A stretch of 64,000 nt of DNA from Tenrec ecaudatus (lineage: Eukaryota; Chordata; Mammalia; Afrosoricida; Tenrecidae): assembly GCF_050624435.1 (NCBI RefSeq), contig NC_134537.1, forward strand, positions 128,316,086 to 128,380,085. The letters run 5' to 3'. A program made the translations under genes and the position numbers. Each line of letters starts with the position of its first letter. Within the stretch, counting starts at the first letter, position 1. The notes beneath the pieces were generated by a model. The model was not told the DNA's origin. It saw only the letters and a list, made by a program, of their open reading frames with translations, and searched no databases. Below, piece after piece: positions 1 through 11,229 of this stretch.

Positions 1-549
1 AAAACACTATTGAGAAAAGCTAATATAAATGCATATGCCAAGTTCTTAGGTCAATATACTTGGATTGTTGAATTGTACAGATTAAAATTTTAAAGGACTT
101 GACATTAGTTAAACAAACAATAAGGGTTGTAGATAGGGCAACATTTATAATATAACACTCATTTGCAAGACAGAAGCATTCCTGTTAGAATACCACATGA
201 CATTAAAAAAGCAAAGATAACAAAAAATAGTAAATATGCAGTAGCCCTCCCCCACCATTCATTGGACACCCTTGAACCCTAGAGCTGCCTGTCCATGAGT
301 TTGGGATAGCAGTCATCTGTCTTGGCTAGCACTAGGGCATTGTGGTTTTACACCCAAAGCAGTATTTCAGTTCCTCAAATCGGGTACAGATGGTTTTAAG
401 GTAAAGTCTAGTTCACTTTGTGGGATGCCAAATCAGATCCTTCTGTTGTGCTCGATGAAGGATGTTGTGATAGTACCTATGAAGGATGTTATGATAGATC
501 TTAAAATGTTGAGTCAGACATCCCAGTCATCTCCAGCTGCTAGAGTCTA
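1..549. other. Unique AT-rich sequence, no gene seen
   Basis: No splice-flanked ORF, RNA gene or confident repeat is visible. A short imperfect direct repeat around 'gaaggatgtt' occurs twice between about 457 and 495. Confidence 0.4.
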
Positions 550-735
550 GCAGGGCTAATCCTTCCACTGCTGCCTCGGGGAAACATAAGGCCGTCTACT
601 CCTGGAAACATGGAAATTCTCCGAAACCCCAGAGGGCAGCTCCAGTCTGTCCTAGAGGATTTTATATGTTCTGATATGAGGCAGAATCCACTAGAAAGAG
701 AGCGATGAGCTTGGTTTTGTTGTTGTTTGTTTGTT
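550..735 (+). repeat. AfroSINE, 3' part
   Basis: The segment carries the SINE body order: 'gaaacataaggccgtctactcc', then 'ccagagggcagctccagtctgtcc', then the tail 'gatgagcttggttttgttgttg'. The tRNA-like head is missing or too degraded to call. It is a non-coding retroposon that depends on an RTE LINE for mobility (family knowledge). Confidence 0.6.
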
Positions 736-834
736 GCACTTAAAGTATTAGTAGGAACACTTCGTCCATTCCAACATCAAGGTAACAGTGGTGCATTGGT
801 TAAATATAAATATGTTTTAATCGCCATCTCTATA

Positions 835-890
835 AAGAACCTTGGTGGTGTAGTGCATTATGTGTTAGGCTGCTAACCACAGAGTCAGCT
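835..890 (+). repeat. AfroSINE head fragment
   Basis: The 'aaccttggtggtgtagtgcatt' and 'ttaggctgctaaccacagagtcagc' stretches match the tRNA-derived SINE head. It stops before the body, so this is a truncated copy. Confidence 0.6.
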
Positions 891-3800
891 GAGGAAATAC
901 ACCAGTTACACTTTCAGAGAAAGGAGTAATTAGTACTCTCATAAAGACTGTCCAAAGCAAACTCTCCTGTTTCTTCATTATTTGCAACATTTCATGTTGA
1001 AGGTATTCCACCAGATTTTCCTTGATTATCTTTTGTTTTATGTTTGTGTTTATTTGGGGAATGATTAAGGCCCTATATTTGTACTAAATTGGGTTGTCTT
1101 TGTTGTTAATTTTGTTTTTAAAAGTTTGACCCTTCCTATTGCTTTGAAGTCCTATGTTCATATTTGAACCAACAACAACAAAGGCTACCTTAATAACACA
1201 GAGAGAATTGTATATGTTCCCAAAACTTAACTCTGAAAATTCTATATGAAAGGTAATGAGTCTATTTTTCCCACTTATTTGCTCTTTCCTTCTCTTTCAG
1301 AAATTTCTGCTGTAACTTCATTATGTTTGTGTTATTATTATTTCCCGCTAGTCTGGAAAAAATAATAGCCTGGAATCCCAGCTTTCCTGAATGGACTTAT
1401 AACCTTTACTGCTTCTGATTCAACTATCACTGTGTAAACACTTAACTCCATGGCAGTGGGTCACTGTTCTACTCATATAAATATGCAACTTAACTCCTAT
1501 TCCTGGATATAGGTTTTATTTGTACATAAACAACAACCTATGTTTAACTTGAGGCTGCTGCATTCTGACACCTGCATAAGTGGGTGTGTTTAACAATATT
1601 CACAATAAGCTTACTTTAATATTAACATCAGCATATATAGGATATGTGGTAAATCAGATGACTCAATATAAACTTCATTATCAGAATAGGATTGATGCTG
1701 GGGTTGTTTTCTAATTGGGATGTTCATCATCTTGAACACATAATATTAACCCGTTATAATAGGAAAGATTGAACATCAGTATCCAGGCTTATCTTCATCC
1801 TTCTCAACATGCTATCAGCTTCTATTTAACTCTCCATTATTCTCTCACAAGGCTAAAGGTGTCAACTGGTCTCTGCCCTTTTCCCATAGAGCCTAATGGG
1901 TACAATTTCTCTAAGGTTAATAGTTTGCCTCCTTATACTATTTGTTCAAGAAGAAGAACATGATGGACCTCTGGTCAACAGGGCATGAAGGTGATATATA
2001 CCAGAAGAAATGGAAATTCTCATTCATAGATAACAGGCATTTATGAATGGCATTTGCATGTACTCCTCCCCTGTTACTGTGAGACTGAATGTGGAAACAA
2101 TACTGGGGTGGGGGGTTGAGGAGAGCTTAAAAGAAAGAAAGGAGGAGGAAGGAAGCTTTGTGTGTTTAAATGGAAACAGCCGTAAAATCTGTTTTACATT
2201 CAGGCTTTCTATTCGTGGAATGTTAAATCCCCGTATAGTTTGGGTCATTTGGAATCAAGAGTTTCTGTAAGTTGTGACTAAAAGCAGGCAAATCCACACA
2301 CGTGAGTCCAAAACAATGCAGGATTCCTATCTATCATTTTGTAGGGCAAATAACAATTTAATGAACACATCTTAAAATGAGTAAAATGAAGATTGAAAAA
2401 TAGAGATATATTTTTTAATCCAGTTCTTTTGGCCGTGGCTGCCACTGATAAGTATCCTGTGAAGAATGGGTCGCCAGCCTCGCATTCCCTGTGCAAAGGT
2501 AGGTTCCTTTGTTTTCCTCTCATCATTAGACAATGTAACTCCAGTTTTCATTTAGCGTCTTTAGATGAACTATCCAGGAAATGAATTTGCTCTACCCAGA
2601 AGCTGCGCGCACAGACACTACCTGGTCCTGCTGCCTGTTTCTCACCGAAGCAGTCTAATGTTTGCATCATGTATGTTAATCAGTCTTTCTGAGTATCTGT
2701 CCTTCAATTTCTCTGCCTACCAATTTAGCCTTACGTTTCCATTCAATATCGTGGGGCATAAGTGGTCGAAACCCTATGACTGTGACATCGTTTGCAACAC
2801 TTGCTGACAATTGTGTTCTCTGGACTTGAACCGAGGCCATTTGAGGAGCCTCTCTGAGGATACTGGGTGATTAAAACCAATAATGATCAACTGAGTCAGC
2901 CTTTCTTCTCCGGCACTTGTCCGCTCCTCCCTTAATAAGGGTGCTTTCACCACCACAAACGCACTACCATGCAACAAAAGACTCACAGCGACATCTCGAC
3001 ATAGGCCTTTACACAAAAGATCAGAAAAACCGTACGATTCGGTCCCCTTGAACAAGCTCCTGAAAAGAAAAATCCCTAAATAAATGCAGTGGTTTATGAG
3101 TGTGACCCTTTGCAGACATGATATGAAGTTCACTCTGTTGTCTTTACATCCTCAATCTTTTCTCCACTTAGAGTCCTGGCAGTCAGTAATGAAGGGGGAA
3201 GGTCAGTTCTACAGGAACGCTGCACTTGCTGATCTTTAACATTTTCAAGAATGACAGATTCACTTCCCATTTGCTGTACCTGTGGAGACTATTTTAAAAG
3301 AACCTGAAGATTTATGCAGCTCCGCAAACAACATAGCATAACTTTAAAAAAAACAAATGACACCTGTCTAGTGGTTCACGATGTCGGATGATTAATGTCA
3401 CATTTTTTGCAAACAAGGGACTGATTCCTCCTTTTCCATCTTCCTAAGGGCTCTTGGGCAAAGGCAGGGTGGGACTTTCATCTGTTCTGTGTCTTATAAG
3501 TAAGCATGCTTATAATGATGGTATCGAATGTACATTCAGACCCATCCACTGGGCATTAACCTTAAGCTCTGCAATCTGACCAACTACAAATGCCAGAGAA
3601 CAGAGCTATGAGCAATAACACAATGCAATTCAGAAAAACAGTGACAAATACTGCTGAGACGCCTGGAAAAAGAGCTTCCATTGCATCTTCTCTGACTGTC
3701 ACCTAAGGATTGTAACTGAGATACAAATCACTAAATTGCTGTATGCAAGTACATTTTTTACTAATATTCTGGATCTCACCTAATTAATATAAGACAACGC

Positions 3801-4779
3801 ACATGCTCCCCCTTTAAGAGATAAGCCTGCTGAAGCATGGCATGAACAAATGGCTGACCTCAATCTTTAAAGGCTTTATTCTCATTGTGTCGACTGCTTA
3901 AAATGCTGTCTTTCATTGGAAAAAAGAAGTTAAACAATGAACCAGTCCTTTTGAACCCAAGAGATACATTGGCTGTCTGTGGTTTAAATATTAGACAATA
4001 AAACATTTCATTACATTTTTACATAGTTCCTCATATTATGTTATTTTGAAACTACATTATAATTCTTTAAATTAGGAAAATCTAAAGTCAGACATTCAAG
4101 CCAGTTCAAGCCCACAAGTCCAACATTAACCCATATGTCCAACACCAACACACAAAGTCCTCCTCCATCTCTCCAAACAGACACAATGATGCCAACTGCA
4201 GGAAGAAAGCTAAGTCAGTGAACGTGGAAGCATCTCAGCGCTGGCAGGGGTCTCCACATGGCTGCTCCAGCACCCAGGGCTGCATCTGGGTAGGTCCATG
4301 TGGCTTCTCCTCAGGGATGTCTCACAGGAAGTGAACCTTGCCGGCTGAGGCAGGGAACTGCCTAAGGCAGCTGCACCCTGGTCTGACCATCACAAAACAA
4401 GAGACCTGAGAACTAGCAAGTTGAGGCTCACTGAGCCATTTATCCCTTTGCCCTTCCATTAGCCCCACATGTGTTTATCGGCCAGGTTGGCACAAGAAAC
4501 TACCTCAGGCGTGCTGTGAGATTTAAAATCAAGAACAGGGTGCATCTAACATTCAATCTTTAGGTTGAACAAATCATCTGGGAAGCTGGACTACAGGAAG
4601 AATGGCAGCAGCCTCGCTGTGCATGCCTGGCAAGCCCTTCTTGATTTATTGGAAATGCCCTATCAGAAGAATTTACTTTAGCTAGTCAATCGCAGTATTT
4701 TTTAAACTGCTGTTGGTATTGTTAGGGGCCATCACAGGATTCTAATTCGCAGATATACTGTGTGTACAATAGAGGGTCA
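891..4779. other. Long unique stretch without recognisable gene or repeat
   Basis: Mostly AT-rich sequence. Two patches keep several CpGs (about 2590-2660 and 2910-3050), unlike the CpG-depleted surroundings. The longest ORF here is 119 codons on the minus strand (2774-3133); it resembles no protein I know and has no supporting splice or poly(A) context. No RNA gene is seen. Confidence 0.35.
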
Positions 4780-5690
4780 TACTGTTCAGTCTTGGACCAT
4801 CTTCACAATCATTTTGTGAATGCCACCCTTTTTACTCAGTATGCTTCTACTTTACCAAGAATGATTTCCTGTTCCAGGGCTGGTCCCTTTGACGAGAGTC
4901 CCCAGTAGGAGAGCACTTCTTCAAACGTAGCCAGAATGCTCCTCAGAAACTAGCTGCCTATGGTATATTTAATGTTCATTTTCAACATAATTCAAACGTA
5001 TCGATCCTTCTTTGGTCTTCCTTATTCCGTGTCTAGCTTTTGCATGAGGTGATTGGAAACATCATGATTTGGTTCAAGCAGATCTTAGTCTTCAAATAGA
5101 CAGCCTTGCTTTTCATTACTTGAACGAGATCATTTCCAAAAGATTTATTTACCCAATGCAATGCATTGTTTAATTTTCTGACTGCTGCTTTTATGGACAT
5201 TTTATTTTGCATCCAAACAAAATGAAATTCTTGACAACTTAAATCTTTGTTTATCATAAATTTTCTTATTGGTTCAGTTATTAGTTATTTTGCTTTCTTG
5301 TTGTTGAGTGGCAACTCCATTTAAAAAATTTTTCTAGTACATATTTCAAGTCCTCTTCACTTTCAGCAAGCAAGGTTATGTCACCTGTATAACACAGATT
5401 TATAATGCCTCTCCCTGTAACCTAATGCCAAGTTCTTTTTCAAATATAGTCTAGGTGCTCAGATTTTCTGCTCAGCATACATGTTTAGTGAGCAGGGCGA
5501 AAGTATACATCCCTGACACATACCATTCCAGATTTTAAACTACTTAGTGTCTCCTGGTTTTCATTGAGTGACTGTCTCTGGGTCTATGTGCAAGTTTCTC
5601 ATCAGCATAATTGTTATGAAATGTCAATTCTTAATATTATCCATAATTTGATACGAGTCTAAATGTCTTTGCATATTCAAAGGTAAACAT
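4780..5690 (-). repeat. RTE (BovB-like) LINE, 3' part
   Basis: On the minus strand this lines up with the RTE copies at 11.2-13.4 and 8.7-9.6 kb. Shared landmarks on the plus strand include 'accaagaatgatttcctgttccagggctgg', 'gtcttccttattccgtgtctagctttt', 'cccaatgcaatgcattg' and 'gcaaggttatgtcacctgtataac', the last being the complement of the FADD-like reverse-transcriptase active-site region. It is full of indels and stops, so it cannot code. The minus-strand 5' end may extend a few hundred bases past 5690. Confidence 0.7.
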
Positions 5691-7218
5691 ATTCTTTACT
5701 TTAAATCAAGATGGAAATAATATCAGCAGCAGTATCCCAAGTTTCATGTTCTCTTTTGGCTCTGGTTTGAAATTCTGAATTTCTCACAGTTTACTCAAAA
5801 AGTCACTAGCGTGGAATCAATTTCTATTAATAACTACGGTATAGGACAGGGTAAACCTGTGCCTGTGGGGAAATCTGTACGGGAATAGCAAGGCCTCGTC
5901 TTTCTCCCTTCTTACCATTAGTTCATGATATTTTAATACTGAAGCCATCGGTGGCCTTCCTAATTCATGAATTGTTTTCTTTCATATTAAACCGCTGCTT
6001 TTAATTTCAAGCAGCGATTGAGGGTTTTGTTTGTTCTTTCTACTCATCCCTGCTTTGTTTTTAATGAAAATTTAAAATAATTGGAATAGTTGAGATGATG
6101 TAGAGAGAGGAAATACAATTGCATTCTAACCAATGTCATTTGTGATAATAAATGCTCCCGTGGGCACTTTTCTCTCTGGAACATGATTCTTACAGAACTA
6201 TCCAATTTAAATCTGAAATATTTTTTGGAAGAATCACTTACACAATAACAGTAAAGTCTCTTTTGTCGATAATGTTTACAAAACACTTTCTAAATTTAGA
6301 AATGTAAGTAAAATGCCAGATTATATGTTATCTGTTCAAAAATTTATTCGTTTGTGGTTTAAAAGTTTCAAAATTGAGTCAGTATTGTTAAAGAAGTATC
6401 TATTTTGACATTCAAGATGAAAGTAACACCAAAATAGATTTTTTGTTTTGGTTTTCATTGATATAGAGCATATATATTTATATAATATTAAAATAGTTAG
6501 GGATTTTAATTGTTTAATTCCATATTTTGTATATTCATATATTTTATTACAAAGATAATAATAAAACAGACTAAAGCATTTCTCTAATGATAAGAATTTC
6601 CATAGCGTAAAAAAAAAGAAAAAAATACCTGAAGGCTTCTGAAATGTAGTATGGTATAAAATTGCTTGATATGCTTATTTTGGAAACATTAACATAATGG
6701 AATACAATCAATAGAACCTAATAATTACAGCAACACCGCATAATTCCCACAAGTAAACATGTGCTGTATATGCTGTACAAATTACTATCCTGTAAAATGC
6801 TTAATTGCGTTCTATATAAAGCAATTCATCAGAAAATATGACTATCTCATCTTACTCCTGAGAGCATCTCAGAATGTATCTAACAGAAGTAACAATAAAG
6901 GATCAAATTTTCAAATTCACTCAATATCAAACACTAGCACCATAAATATTTACTGCATGACCAATTAATATATTAATATAATCAAATAGCTACTAAAGGG
7001 AAACTACCATTGATGTTAGAGATCAGAGGTTTAAAACTTTAGACTCCAGTACAAAATGCAAATAAGTAAAATGAAAATGACCTTCTACTTGCATTATTAA
7101 TTTGTTAAATAAACATCTTTGGGTTTCACAGTAAACCTTCATATTAACTTACATAACTGAGATTTTATTTGCTTTTGTGATGACAGTGGGTTTGATTTGG
7201 TCTTGGCATTCTAGTCTT
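5691..7218. other. AT-rich unique sequence
   Basis: The first few hundred bases may be further degraded RTE sequence. The remainder is very AT-rich with short A or T runs. No gene, RNA or confident repeat is seen. Confidence 0.35.
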
Positions 7219-7422
7219 TAAAGCGCCTGGTGACACAATGGTTTAAGCACTCAACTGCTAACTGAAATGCTGACAGTTCGAATCCACCAGCCTCTTTGGC
7301 AGTAACGTGAAGCAGTCTGATTCTCTAAGGGTTCATAGCCTTGGAAACCGTTTGAGGCAGCTCCACTCTGTCCTCTGGGCTGTTAAGGGTTAAAATGGGC
7401 TCAGCAGCAGTGAGTAGGTATC
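7219..7422 (+). repeat. AfroSINE, near full length
   Basis: The head 'aagcgcctggtgacacaatgg' is followed by 'gctaactgaaatgctgacagttcgaatcc', which looks like a pol III box B derived from a tRNA. The body 'ggaaaccgtttgaggcagctccactctgtcc' and a short GC-containing tail follow. It is diverged from the tenrec-like copies at 32.4 and 46.8 kb, suggesting an older subfamily. Confidence 0.75.
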
Positions 7423-8684
7423 CCAACATCATTAGTCATTAGCACGTTGTTCTTCATCCACTCTATTGTTTGCATGTTACAACTACAGGAACCAGGGCAA
7501 CAAAATGTTAATGAAAGAACTCATCCTTTCTTCTGTTTCCTCCGACTCCACCTGAACAACAATTATAAATATTTATACATAAAATTGTACTGTTATTACT
7601 AGATTGATTTCAAAGTCAAATGACTTTCAAGTTTTATGTTATAAATAGACTCAAGAGAAAGTATATGTTTCCCTTCTCTCCATTAATCTCTATTTTTATC
7701 AGCACTTTATAAGTTAATAAATGATTGGTGAATGGCAATCTCTCCATAGGTTTATCTTCCTATGCACAGTAAAATTTAATTTAATCACAGCTTCAAAATA
7801 TCATACAATAAAACTAATTTAATTACACTTTACAATGGCCACTAGACTCATTAAAATGTTAATGGAGCTTATAATTATTAAATTGCTTAATGATTGCTAA
7901 TAAGAACAAATGACAAAAATAAAATTTAAGTACAAAACAAAAATGCCCTCAGGTAATTTTTCACAGCTTCATTCCCATTTGGCATGGTTATGCTAATGTC
8001 CTAGGAAACATGATGGATTTGAAATGAAGAAGGACATAGTACTGGCCAACATTCAAAATGAATATCTTGACATCTAGCAAAGCCAATCAATTGCTTCTGC
8101 TCAAATTTTGCAAACCAACTCAATACATTGCTAAATTGTTGTTTAAATTATAGAACTATTTTAGCAAAACTTAATTCTGATATGTTGAGAATTATATTTT
8201 GCATAACAAAATTTCATTGTAATAAAATAGTTTGAATATACTTGGAAATCCTTGTCCAGTTAACTTTTTTTTTCATTTACTATTATGATATGCTGAAATA
8301 TAAAACATCTTCTTTTAGAGATGAACAGAAATGGAATTTCATTGTATCTGAAAATGCATACATACAACTTGAGCGATTCCAGTCTCTGAGAAGTGCAAGT
8401 GTGGGAAGATGTGCCCCTGTCTGAAACGCGGACTGTTGGCTTCCCAATGTCAACCTCATGAGAAGCCTGTGGAACAGTTCCATTCCAAAACACATGAGGT
8501 TTTCATGAATGCCACCCACTTCATGGCAGCTGACATCTTAGGTGGCCATTAGGCAGAATCACCAACAGCCTGTTCCGAGTAACCAGGGGAATGAGTAGTT
8601 TATGGGAAAGTAGGCAGATGTAGGACCATATGGGGGTTCCATCGATCTCACTGTGTGAATGACACCAAATTATGAGTCGCACTG
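7423..8684. other. Unique sequence without recognised feature
   Basis: AT-rich to about 8330, then a more balanced block to 8680 with overlapping ORFs of 60-98 codons on both strands. None looks like a known protein. The block abuts an RTE and could be an unrecognised repeat. Confidence 0.3.
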
Positions 8685-9590
8685 CAAAGAATGGGAATTC
8701 TAGAATTATGCTCCTGTGAAACATATCCATAGACAGGCAGCTCTTCAAAAGCAAACAAAACAAGGGGATCGTGTGTGGTTTTAAATCAAGAAAAGGATGC
8801 ATCAGGGATGCGTCCATTTAACCTTATTTGTTCAATCCGCAGGCTGAAGAATAATTTGACATCAGGATTGATTTGGCATCACTACGATCTGTGATTTGCT
8901 GATGACATGACTCCTATTGCTGATCATGAACAGGACATGAAGCACTTTCCGACAAAGATCAAAGATCATCGGTAAATATTATACTTCAACATAAAGAAAA
9001 CACAAATCCTAACTGGACCAGTAAGCCATATAATGAAAAACATACAAAACATGGAAGTTTCTACGCATTTCATTTCACTTAGATCTACAATCAATGCCCA
9101 TGGAAGCAGCAGTTAGGAAATCAAATAATAGATTGCACCAAAAGACTTAACTCATATATTAAGAAATAAATATATCACTTTGAGGACATTTATGTGCTTG
9201 AACTAAGCCATGATATTTTCAATTGCCTCCAGGCATGTAAAAAGCTAGACAGTGGAGATGGAAAACCAAAGCAGACCCGATCCTTTAGGATCATAGTGTT
9301 GATGAAGAATAGGGACGGTCAGAAGGCGGAGTCCATCTTTCATGGGAAAAGTGCAGCCAGAACACTCTTTAGAAGTAAGGGTGGTGGCCCTGGTACCTGG
9401 TATCAGGAGAGCCCTGTCTCTGAATAAGGTTATCAGGCATGAAAAGAGGAAGACCCCAAGGAGATGGATTAGACTGTGACTGCAAACATTGCCTCCAAGG
9501 TAACAATGATGGTGGGAATGGTTCAGAACTGACCATTGAAGAAACTAGGAGTAGGAACTGACTCCACAGCACCTAACAATACAAACAACA
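8685..9590 (+). repeat. RTE (BovB-like) LINE, degraded ORF2 3' part and tail
   Basis: Reverse-transcriptase remnants are readable: 'atgcatcagggatgcgtcc' corresponds to the QGC(I)LSP motif region, and about 8889-8913 translates as FADDMT, the Y/FADD catalytic motif. Later pieces match the RTE C-terminus and 3' UTR, ending 'gactccacagcacctaacaatacaaacaaca', the typical RTE tail. Frames are broken throughout. The facing copy at 9605 meets it tail to tail. Confidence 0.8.
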
Positions 9591-9604
9591 TGGATCCATC
9601 ATGT

Positions 9605-9795
9605 CAGTTGCCACTGAGTTTTCTCTGACAAACAGGGCCCCTATACGTACTAGAGGAGGAAGCTTTCCCTAGTCTTGTTGCATCCTCACATGATTGTTAT
9701 GTTTGACCCCATTGAGGGAGCTACTATGTCAATCCATCTGGTGGAGGGTCTTCCTTTCCTGTGTGGACTCTGCGTTACCAAGAATAAAAGGTCGC
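9605..9795 (-). repeat. RTE LINE 3' fragment
   Basis: The plus strand shows the complement of the RTE 3' end: 'catcctcacatgattgttatg', 'gtcaatccatctggtggagggtcttcctttcc'. It begins about 15 bp after the tail of the plus-strand RTE copy, so the two are convergent. Confidence 0.6.
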
Positions 9796-10410
9796 AGGTC
9801 TGGGATTTTATATCATAGTTCTAGGAATATAGCTCTAAGAACTTCTGGCTACAAAACTTCCCTCCCAAAGGATGTGGCATGTATAAAACAGAGTAGATGC
9901 TTTGTTTGCCTAGTTTTATTTTTAGTAATGAGACTTAGAGACTGTTCATTATTTTATTAATATAATTTTGCTCAGATCCTGAAATGGTGATGAATACTGT
10001 TATATCTAATAGCTAAAGTATACGAACTTTCAGATGAGTGAATTTTTGCACTGAGAGCAAGGTTAAATGACGTTACTAAGGACCCTCATAATGATCATAC
10101 ACATACAGGCCTCTTCCCCAGACCTACAGAGCCAAGCATGTCCGCATGAGATGGATCTTGACTTTTTCTTCTCTGCGATCTTCAGTCCATTACCTCTTCA
10201 AAATTTTCCTTTCTATACACACTGAAACCTGTTTTTTTTTAATTCTGTATTTTATTCACAGAAAAATACTAGGAGTACATATCTCACAATTATATGTGAT
10301 CTAAAAGATAATTACAGTTGCATTTTTTGTTCTACAGTTTCTAGAAAATTATATATATTACAGATATAAAACTGACCCATAACTGTCATTTACATGGCTT
10401 TGAAAATATT
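9796..10410. other. Unique AT-rich sequence
   Basis: No gene or repeat recognised. The only notable feature is a T-rich run near 10230. Confidence 0.35.
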
Positions 10411-10485
10411 TTTTAATCATTTTATTGGGGGCTTATAGAACTCTTATCATAATCCATTCTTGCATCATGATGACATGTTGTCATT
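10411..10485 (-). repeat. L1 3' tail fragment (younger type)
   Basis: The 'tttttaatcattttattgggggcttatagaactcttatcataatccat' theme is the complement of the L1 3' end seen in full at 60.7-61.6 kb. Only about 75 bp is recognisable. Confidence 0.6.
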
Positions 10486-10745
10486 CATTTCAACTTTGTG
10501 TTATGCCCCAAATTCCCATGAGAGATTATGAATGAAGTATGCAGTTCCTGAGAGTGTTCACACAACTAATCATATTGTCAGACCAACCGCTGTAAGTTCA
10601 GCAGAATTGGAAAGGGGTTTTTCATAGATGAATATAATGTATTAACAGGAAAAGTCGCCTCTTTCTAATACAGCAAACACATTGACTGCTGTCTAATTGG
10701 TCGACCTCTAAAGTAATTGGATTCAACTCCAACAGTGAAAAGATG

Positions 10746-11205
10746 GTTATGTTAGGTAGGCTAGTGCAGGGCTAAAAAATGTTCATTAACGCATGCCCAG
10801 AGAGCCAAGCATGGGAACAAAGGAGTGGAGCACTGCACATGCTCAGAGATTCTGATTTCCCGCCGGTAGGCATGGGTGGGCGCTAAACCTGGATTGGCCC
10901 ACCTAAGCCAGGTGAATGCAGTTCAGCCAATGAGGTTGATCAGGGGTCGTCCACCACGCCTCCCCGTGGAATCCTTGAAAAGGCAGGAGCCCAGAATCCA
11001 GTGACACTTTTGTCTGCGTGATGCTGAGCAGCTTCTGCCAGGCTGCATGGTCGGGAGGAGTCCTGTGGGTGCCGTGTAAACCTGAAACTTCTTCTAACTC
11101 TCCTAAAACTCACTTGGATCACGAACCAGGCTTCCGTGTGAATTCTTTCTTGTGTGGGGCCAAGGACTGAGATATAAGTCTAGCTCCAGGGAAATCTAAC
11201 AGTTA
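10746..11205 (+). mobile_element. Solo ERV LTR, class I-like, with 4-bp TSD
   Basis: The LTR spans 10750-11201 and is bounded by a perfect terminal inverted repeat, TGTTAG at the left and CTAACA at the right. It is flanked on both sides by 'gtta' (10746-10749 and 11202-11205), a 4-bp target duplication typical of gamma/class I ERVs. It contains CCAAT-like 'gccaatgagg', keeps more CpG than its surroundings, and ends in a U5-like 'gtgaattctttcttgtgtggggccaaggac' stretch. No primer-binding site or internal sequence follows, so it is a solo LTR left by recombination. It is related to the LTR at about 42.8-43.5 kb. Orientation is inferred from U5 and TG/CA order. Confidence 0.8.
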
Positions 11206-11229
11206 AGGATAAAGCACGCAGCTGGTGAT

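Noticed and set aside
2774..3133. 119-codon minus-strand ORF
   Set aside because: No recognisable domain, no splice or poly(A) context; length is within chance for 64 kb in six frames.
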